Source: Lineus longissimus (taxonomy: Eukaryota; Nemertea; Pilidiophora; Heteronemertea; Lineidae). Taken from it: 64,000 nt of DNA. Positions within the stretch are counted from its first letter, which is position 1. Each line of letters opens with the position of its first letter. Positions 56,769 through 64,000 of this stretch are shown in pieces. The notes beneath the pieces were generated by a model. It was not told the DNA's origin and searched no databases. It saw nothing but the letters and a program-made list of their open reading frames with translations. The stretch spans positions 13,830,599 through 13,894,598 of the forward strand of contig NC_088309.1 in NCBI RefSeq assembly GCF_910592395.1, written 5' to 3'. Both the position numbers and the translations under genes were made by a program.

Positions 56769-58235
56769 AGCTCACCTGTCAGGTGAGCTAATACGATACC
56801 GCGGCGTCTGGCATCCGTCGTCGTCGTCGTCCGTCGTTAACTTTTGACAAAATCGTGGCACGTTTCTTAACCGCTTGACCCAGAAAGTTCATACTTGGTG
56901 TGTGGGTACCCCTAGGCAAGACCTTCCTTCAGAATGAAAATCAGCGCAATTTGACTGCTGGTCTGCCATATAGGGGGAGCTCTTTGAAAACCTATTTTTG
57001 TCATTTTGAAGCTTATGGTTAAAGCTAGAGCGATGAAAATTTTATGGTGGGTTTATCTAATAAAGGTTCATCACATATCACACAGGTTTTTGATTTGACC
57101 TTCATTTCAAGGTCACAGAGGTCGAACTCTAAAATTTCTTTGATCATGGCACGTTTTTTTGCTATTGGTCATAGACTCTCTAAATTTGATATGTAGACAC
57201 CTATTGGGCATCTCTACATGTTGACACAGATTTAGGTCAGTGTGACCTACTATTAAGGTATAAGTAGGTCAAGGTTAAAAAAGCCCATTTTCTTTATTCC
57301 AGCAGATTGAAGTTTGAAATGAAGTTTTAGAGGTTGGCCTGATATAGAGGTTTCGATATTAAATAGATTAATTTCGTTTCATATCACTAGGTGGCGGTAT
57401 TGTGCAAAAATGTCAGTTGGCACATTGCCAGCAGTTTTGAATTTCGCGGTTCGAGGCAATCCGTCGGGGTATCCCAGATGCGCAGTGTTGTACTGCGCCA
57501 CTAGATCTGCATACTACAAGTATGAAAGACAGCCACTTTTAACCAGGTTTTCGAAGAAATACCTGGTTATTAAATTACTGAAAGTGCCGGGCGGTCGGGC
57601 GGTCGCTGTTCTCTTGTGACACTGATTACCTCAAAACGACTGGAGATTTTCTGTTGAATCTTTTTTTGTATACTGCTGGTAAGTAGACGTTGGTTCCTTT
57701 CGAAATCCAACTCGATTTGATTCATGGTTTAGCCACCAGAGGGCGCTTTGTGAAAAAACAAAATCTACCATAAGTCCCTTTGTAAGGGTGGGTTTCTCAC
57801 CAGATTTTTATGGTAGGCTTTACAGGTGATGGCACACGATATATCACACGATTTTTTTATTTCATCAATTTTTTAGTCCTATAGGTGGCGTGTTATGAAA
57901 AACTCGTATTGATTCTCGTCACACTGATAACTTTGAAAGGACTGGAGATTTTCTTTTGATTTTCCCTTTTAGCCATTGACACCCTTTAGAACTCCTGAAC
58001 AGACCAAGTGTGGGTTCCGCAGGATGAGCGGTTTGGCCACTAGGTGGCACAGAGCGAAATTTTCCAAAAACTGTTCCAGAAGCTGATTTCTCCCAATTCT
58101 TTAAGTTGGGGATCATGAAACAAATCTGATCATAGAGAGCAAAGCTTTCTCTTTCATTATCAATAAGCGTAGTTCATGAATTTTGCACCAGGTGGTGTTA
58201 CTAGCGCAATTTAGTGAGCACCCCATCGGGGGGCA
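56769..58235 (+). repeat. AGCTCACC-family repeat, diverged second copy nested in the first
   Basis: Begins with a perfect hairpin (AGCTCACCTG / CAGGTGAGCT, 1-base loop, 56769-56789), then CGT repeats and tiles with 'gccaccagagggcgc' (57732) and 'gccactaggtggcac' (58036). A 'tagtgagcacccc' near 58212 may be the right end; it is uncertain. Confidence 0.6.
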
Positions 58236-58239
58236 TTTT

Positions 58240-58373
58240 AAATTTTGCGCGAGTTATCCCACGTGCAGTCCCACGTGAAGCCAACGTCACGTCTCGGAGT
58301 CTGCGCAGTTCAGAAGCAAGGAGACAGTGCCGGAGAACGCTTCGTGTCTAGCTATTATACGCAGATACAAGAG
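58240..58373 (+). promoter_or_regulatory. Possible first non-coding exon with upstream E-boxes
   Basis: Two CACGTG palindromes lie 6 bp apart (58260-58265 and 58272-58277), in a GC-richer stretch that ends at a strong donor, caagag then GTAAGT, at 58374. It could be the 5' exon of the gene whose terminal exon is at 59099. There is no TATA box or transcript support. Confidence 0.25.
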
Positions 58374-59098
58374 GTAAGTTCTCATCGAAATCACAACTTC
58401 ATGGGCGATTTTGGCTGCCTGTGTTATTGCAGGTATTGATGAAACATTAGGGAAGGCTTGGATTGTTCAATTGATTGAGATTGATTTGAGAAATAGTTTG
58501 TCGACGATCGTTGAAAGATGATCCAAAATGCAGCTTGGTCTAACGACGTACAGTAACTCAACTGCGTAGTTGCATTCCGGCTTTTTAGGTGGTCAAAACT
58601 TGGGTCCTGAGACTTGTGCAGATCTGCAATTTAAAATCTAGGGGGTGGGGGGAGGTGGGGGCGAGATGGGTCTTAAGTTCATGTCTTCTCAGTTCCCAGA
58701 AGTGTCAGATTTCATAGAAATCGCGGCTTAAATTGACGCCGCCGATCCAGAGTTGTAGAACGCTTTTCACGGGTCTCGATGAATAATTTATGCGTCATAC
58801 TTCTTTAAACCAATGAAATAAAAGCCCGCGTAAAAATGTTGTCAATGGGATTCCTTATTTGGTCACGCTACTCATTTATGTAGGAAGACAGTTGCCGGCT
58901 TGAACCGAGATCGTATGGTAGGCCTACCCGTTCTTTGTTTTTACTGTTCCGTTAGCACCTATTTTCACACGAATAAAAGTAAGATATGGATTAAATCTGG
59001 ACATCATATAAAGGCCATACCAATGACTTTTTTCAATGTTTCTTGTCACAGTCAGTTACAAGGCCATACCAATGATAGGTCACTCTGCATCACTCTAG

Positions 59099-59282
59099 CC
59101 CACCGCCAAAGGATCCTGTTGTGGAAGAACCTGGAACTTCCACTCATGCTACACATCAACCAGGGACAACTGAAAAGGCACAGCCAATCAACGATGACCT
59201 TGAGCAACAAGACACTGCAGGAAAAAAACAGGATGAACTGCTCCCGAAATGTAGCAGCACCCCCAAAAAGAGGAAGTTGTAA
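59099..59282 (+). CDS. Unrecognised terminal exon ending in a basic NLS-like motif
   Basis: Acceptor gcatcactctag ends at 59098. In the frame starting CCA at 59100 it encodes about 60 residues: Pro/Glu/Thr-rich (PPPKDPVVEEPGTSTHATHQ), then Asp/Gln/Lys-rich, ending STPKKRKL and TAA at 59280-59282. The PKKRK(L) end has the form of a classical monopartite nuclear localisation signal. The acidic-polar composition and clean frame suggest true coding sequence. The longer overlapping ORF starting at 58900 is another frame and lacks such features. Upstream exons and function are unknown; candidate donors lie at 58374 and 58918. Confidence 0.4.
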
Positions 59283-59499
59283 AATTAGTCAACTTCTACC
59301 TCCGTAACTTTCATGTAATGCAATAACATGTACATGCATGTTATAAAGCATTTTCTCTCTTCTCTTCAATTTATTTTGAAGTTGCCTAATATCAAAGAAT
59401 ACCAAACCATTATATGTTCATGGCCATGTCATATGAACCAATTTATCACATACAATATCGGTAACGTCCTATCTTCATTGCAGTGTGATGCCTGCATTG

Positions 59500-60240
59500 T
59501 GCAGTTCTATTTAAAACAGCAAAAAAATCAATCATTCATTCTTTTCAGAAACTAGTCTGCTCTGTCTTCATTGTCTTCATCTGTTCTCTAATCACATATT
59601 CTGTCCTAATTATGTAAGCTTCATAGCAGTGTGCTGTCTTGTATCATAATTGTTGCTGTGCATTTCATTTCAAAACTGTAAAGAAACCAATTTTCCAGTG
59701 TTCTCAGAAGCAACTGTGCTCTGTCTTCATGATTTTCATCTGTCTCTAATCGACATATTGTAAGCTTCATTCCATCCTGCTGTTTTGTATTGTAATTGTT
59801 CAATTCTGTTCAAAACTGCAAAGGAAGACACCAATAATTCATTTTTCTTAGAACCTAGTGTACTCTGACTTCATCATTATCATCTGTTCTGTAAGGCCAT
59901 ACCATATTAATTAATTCGTTAACAGATTTCCCGCATGCCAAAATTCCCAAAAGTAGATAATTCTGTTCATCCACATAATAGTTCCATATGATGGGCCCAT
60001 TTTATTTCTATTTTTATTTCCCCCTCACCCGTTCATGAGGAAGCCAAAACAATATGTTAACTAAGCAATTAATTTGATATGGCCTAATTAGCATATTCAT
60101 TCCTAATCCTGTCATCTTCATTGCAATGTTCTCTCTTTTATTGTAATTGTGCAGTACTGTTCAAAACTGCAAAGGACCAATTATTTAGTGTGTTCTGTCT
60201 TCATCATTGTCATCAGTTTTCTAATCAACATATCTTCCCT
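59500..60240. repeat. Diverged tandem repeat, about 130-bp units
   Basis: Unit 'gtgctctgtcttcat.atttcatctgt.ctctaatc.acatatt...aagcttcat...tgctgt.ttgtat.gtaattgt.cagttctgtt.aaaactgcaaagga'. Copies begin near 59555, 59717 and 59860, with another after a gap near 60190. No coding sense. Confidence 0.6.
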
Positions 60241-61181
60241 TATCATGTAATTGTCAACTCATAACTCTTAGTCAGTATATTGTCATTTAGATGGCATTAA
60301 CCAGATTTTGTGTTGTTGACAGTCTGCTTGACATATGATACCCGTGCTAGCAAAATGAGTCACAATGAGGAACTTTCAAAAATTGAGTTAATGTTATTTT
60401 CATATTCTCCTTAAAAATACCTTTCAAATGATACATAGTTGGTTGAATTCTGACAAAAATTGACTGAGCTATGCTATTTTGAAGTCGCCGAGACTGAGAA
60501 AGTCAGTTTTGAGAAAAATGAAGTTGAAAGTAGCCTTCAGTTCCAAAACAGTACTCCATAGCAACCATGCCTTAAAACTCCATGTTTGATCGCCAAATTT
60601 GACACACATCAACTCAAGACACATATCTACTGGAAAAATATACCATTGACTATATTAACATCTCTTATGTACATGAAATACATCATTAATTTATCGGTCT
60701 TTTTTTGCTTGCCGGTCAGTTTGGACACCTCTGATGGGGTAGGGGTACCCCTTGAACAACATCATACACCAGTCTTTTTCACAGTTCTTTCATCCTGTGT
60801 TATGAAGATGATGACTAGGGGAAATTTCATTAAAAGATGATCTAAAAAAATTCAGAAAAAAAGTAGGTGGCGCCACCTATAGGTGCCAGACTGACTTGCG
60901 GACCAGATACACACCAGTTATCCATAGAACTAAACATTCAACATAGCATCATTCATCCCATTAAATTTACAGACAGGGCTCTTAATTGCATCATCCTTAT
61001 AACCTTTACCAGAAGCAGTTGGGGTCCCCCCAAAAAAGTACCCCCCCCCCCCGAAAAAAGAATTTCCAAATTTTTTTCCAGAACTTGGGTGACATTACTG
61101 TATACTAGTACTGCAAGTTACAAACAATGTTAACAGATCATTTCACCATCAGTGTGTGTTTAAGCATTGTAAACAGAAGAG
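60241..61181. other. Intergenic sequence, nothing recognised
   Basis: A C-run at about 61039-61052 and a short palindrome 'aggtggcgccacct' at 60866-60879. No supported gene. Confidence 0.35.
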
Positions 61182-64000
61182 TCAACGTCCACGACGGCCA
61201 CGTTTAGCTGGTGGGGCAGTGTCATTGCCATTGACAGTATTGCCACGTACACGTCCACGTCCTCGACCACGTGTGGCTGCAGGTACAGCGGCTCATGATC
61301 GGAATCGATTCCATCATCGTTATCCTGTGCGTTGGTCCTCGGTTTGGCGACAGTTGGCTTTGGGCAAGTAATGTCCTGTGTTTCATCACTGCAGATTTCC
61401 CGGATCTTCTCGAAAAGATACCATTGTCGGGCAGGTGGCAACCCAGGCGGCTTTGACACTGTTGGCATTTCGGCAGACGGAAGTGTTGCAACATTCTTCA
61501 GGAGGCAGAACTCCACCTCATCTGAGTCATGAAACTCCTTGCAGAAGACAACTCCTGGTCGTGTATGGCAAAATCTGAAAATATAAATGGAGAAACCCTT
61601 TGAATGTCAGGAAAATTATTGTAGGCCTACATTATTCATGGAAAGGACAAGGAACAGAATGTGAGAGTTCCAGTTTAACACTACAAAGAATGTTTTGGCA
61701 TTATGGCATCAGAACGAAATTACAGTGCCTACCACAAAACTGTCCTGTCCATGTTGTATTCCACAGTTTTGACTACCAAAAATATAGTTGATTGGAAGTC
61801 AAAACAATAAAAAGGCATACCTGAAGTGATGATATTTCTTGATACCATTGACAGCCTTGCAAGTTTCTTGGAGCTTTTGGTTCCAGTTGTATTGCTGGAC
61901 AATGTTGTCTTCTCCAGCCATCGTTGGTTGGGCCAAGTTCACATCTGTGACTGTGCTAGCCTTCACCACATCCACCAACTCAGCCACTGAACAGACCCGA
62001 CTCTTTCGAAACTTCTGTTTGATCAGAAGCACCAGTCTGGGGAGAACTTGGTATGGCCTGTGATAAGGAAGTTTAAAGTGATCGTTTTGTGCAGTCCAAG
62101 CATCACCCTCCATGCCAGGTACCACAGGACAAACTTGTTTTTATTTTGCCCTGTACAATTGTCACAGTGCATGTCGGCATGCTCCTCCCCTATGCCGAAA
62201 CATTTGAAGAAGTAATGTAGGTAACTAATCACTGCCGATGAGCCTTTCGTTCCACTGGAAGCTTCATCAATGAGGTAGTTCACCTGCTGTGGAACACCCT
62301 CACAGCAGATGCCAAATAAACCACATTTTCTCGGGGTCAAGAAATACACAGGCCCTGGCTGTAAATGGTCACTTGGTAGATGCACCTGCTGCGCGAAGTC
62401 GAAGGAAAGTGCATGTGAATATCTCTTGAACAAGGCGGATTTGGTCCCAGGCGAATTTGGTCCTCGGGCATGTTGCCATGTATGGTATCTTTTGCAGCCG
62501 CAACCATCTCACGATACACGGAGCGTTCGAGGTCAACGATCCGAAGATGCTCCTCCTGTTTCCTGAGCTTTGCTGTTTTTACGGCATCGGGGAGATTGGC
62601 ACTGCGGTACACCTGATAATTGTTCTTTTGGCATACCCAGCACAGGTCAAGTCATTGGCTTTGCCTGGACGATGAATGGAAGTAGGGAATTCCAGAGTCT
62701 GCGGAAAGTGGTGATTTTCACGGCACGATAACCTGAAAAAAATAAAAAGGTAATTTTAGTTCGAGATGTTGGTACATCATGATAACAAAGTAACTCTGAA
62801 GGATTTTAAGATATTGAAGTGCAGCCATTGCATCATCAACATTTTCCACTGTGCTGTTTATTCATTATTAGTATAATTTGACATCAATGCCACAATCTCC
62901 ATCGCTGATTCTGCTTATTCGATTTCAACATACCTGCATCATTCATTGTCGGAACACAGATGCCTTGGTGGTGCTAGAAGGCAGAAGCTTCATCTTGAAG
63001 TCCTTGTACCCAGGAATTCGACCCGGCAGGATTATGGCATGGTCCTCGGCGTAGTTGGAAATGAACTTCACAGTCCTCTGTATATCATCATGGGTCAGGA
63101 AACAGGCCATCTTTCTCTTCCCTCCACTCTTTTTCACCTTAGGAGTGAGGTCGTTCACCTTGTACCACTTACTGCAGTCAGTCAGACGATTCTGGGAAAT
63201 GCTGAAAATAAAAGTGTAAAATTAAATAATAAAAATAAATGTCACAAGTTTATATAGTGCTCCTCAGTTTGACTGTTAAAGCGCTAGCTCCCATAATGTT
63301 CACAAAAGAGAAATGTTTTCAGTGCCTTCTTGAAATTTAAAACTGAAGCAGACGGGCTGCTGCGTTCTGCACTCTCTGTAACGGTGCGAAACAATGTTGT
63401 AGATTTTATTTACCTTGATGATATAAAATTCATTTAGGCCCTATGCGTTAGAAAGCCCAGTAAGAAGAGTAGAATGATAACTTACAAGTGCACAAATTTA
63501 AAGGCATCTCGACAGATTCTAGTCCCTTCGACGGAGTATGATCCACTGGAAAGGCTGCGATCTTTCCTTGCTTTTTGCTTGAGGCCCTTAGTTTTTTCTG
63601 AACGATTGAGATTGGCACTGACTTTAGCAATGATCACGAGGTTCTTTTCATAATCAGTCATCTCTTGCATATTCAAACGCAAGCTATGCACAAGATTAGT
63701 GTCCAGTCTTCTCATACAGTGTCCCTTTCTGGATGCAGCACAGTCACAATTGAAATTCTCGATCTTCCGCATTTCGATTGCTTCATTCGGGTTGAACATC
63801 ATGTCAGCAGCGCGATCCATGGCAGCATCAGCATCATCATGCACGTAAGGTCCCTGTTCCTCAGTATCTGATTCATCAGAGTCATAACCAGCAGCAAGAG
63901 GGGCAGGCCCAGCACCATTTTCAACTCTGTGCGCAGCATGTACATCACCATGTACATCATCAAGTACATTCTCAGCATGTAAATAAACCTCCCCAACAAC
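61182..64000 (-). pseudogene. DUF7869-type (transposase-like) gene, broken, partial
   Basis: Predicted exons: beyond 64000 to 63486, 63201-62934, 62732-61821 and 61574 to about 61182. Exon 1 has an acidic start then the Cys-containing NCDCAASRKGHCMRRLD and YSVEGTRICRDAFKFVH. Exon 2 has NRLTDCSKWYKV, HDDIQRTVKFISNYAEDHAI and LPGRIPGYKDFKMKLLPSS. Exon 3 has SFDFAQQVHLPS, GPVYFLTPRKCGLFGICCEG, MHCDNCTGQNKNKFVLWYLA (catalytic-like Asp) and AGH/TGHTKFSPDWCF. Exon 4 ends near an Arg/Gly-rich tail. The order matches DUF7869 proteins, which carry an RNase H-like fold. Lesions: TGA at 62945-62943, +1 base near 62650, -1 near 62408, and a small deletion giving TGA at 62025-62023. Unlikely to be functional. 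Confidence 0.75.
63225..63400 (-). repeat. CR1/L2-type LINE 3'-end scrap in an intron
   Basis: 'ataataaaaataaatgtcac..gtttatatagtgctcc' followed by 'agaaatgttttcagtgccttcttgaaatttaaaactga' parallels the 3' end of the LINE at 5755-5880 ('aataataaatgtcatttgtatcgcgcc...aaaagtagcgtttttaactgactcttgaact'). It sits between exons 1 and 2 of the DUF7869-type gene. Confidence 0.6.

Noticed and set aside
58900-59307. 135-codon + strand ORF
   Set aside because: Another frame across the same region gives the acidic, NLS-ending exon after a good acceptor; the long ORF has no features.
61160-61578. + strand ORFs opposite the last DUF7869-type exon
   Set aside because: The minus strand carries family phrases (PGVVFCKEF, LPPARQWYLFEKIRE); the + strand frames are shadows.
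1-64000. tRNA, rRNA and snRNA genes
   Set aside because: No convincing A/B box pair with clover-leaf pairing, no rRNA core sequence and no snRNA signature found by eye on either strand; a covariance-model scan would be needed to exclude them.

Overview
This is eukaryotic, animal-type DNA. Genes are split by introns with standard GT/AG junctions, gene density is low and transposon load is very high. The only host gene recognised with fair confidence is the 3' end of a 4E-T (EIF4ENIF1)-like gene. The repeat ends (an AGCTCACC hairpin head, GGTGAGC tails, a 'ggccctcggggcctcttg' repeat end near 26030) and the mix of CR1/L2 LINE, BEL/Pao, DIRS/Ngaro-like, Kolobok, piggyBac-like and Tigger-like elements suggest a marine invertebrate. 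I lean weakly towards a lophotrochozoan; no marker fixes the phylum.

Layout. 1-32.4 kb: three in-phase + strand exons of the 4E-T-like gene, separated by introns of about 15.4 and 16.0 kb. The introns hold a CR1/L2-like LINE split by a nested repeat, many copies of one 'AGCTCACC' repeat family, a Tigger-like MITE, a long-TIR MITE, a decayed DIRS-type RT on +, and a decayed BEL/Pao element on - interrupted by a 145-bp satellite. 32.4-39 kb: repeats and minisatellites only. 39.0-47.6 kb: one almost complete Ngaro/PAT-like tyrosine-recombinase retrotransposon on -, with split direct repeats, a predicted three-exon gag, an RT-RNase H ORF broken by one in-frame TAA, and an intact recombinase ORF. 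48.2-49.9 kb: an endonuclease remnant and a piggyBac-type MITE.

50.2-56 kb is the most unusual part. On + lie a DUF4326-type ORF, a run of PC4-like segments with lesions, and two exons resembling the zinc-binding C-terminal 'ballast' domain of P2X7. Converging on these, with stop codons only 10 bp apart, is a nine-exon - strand gene for a Kolobok-type DDE transposase. Its exons are all phase-compatible and it carries a single 1-nt lesion. 56-61 kb: more repeats and a lone exon ending in a basic nuclear-localisation-like motif. 61.2-64 kb: a - strand DUF7869-type gene with several frame lesions, running off the window.

How the parts fit. The 4E-T-like gene would act in cytoplasmic mRNA repression. 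Almost everything else is mobile DNA in various stages of decay. Gag, RT-RNase H and recombinase belong to one retroelement. The Kolobok gene and its + strand neighbours could be parts of one large composite DNA transposon, or separate insertions; the sequence alone does not decide. All splice sites are my reading of junction motifs plus phase arithmetic, not transcripts.
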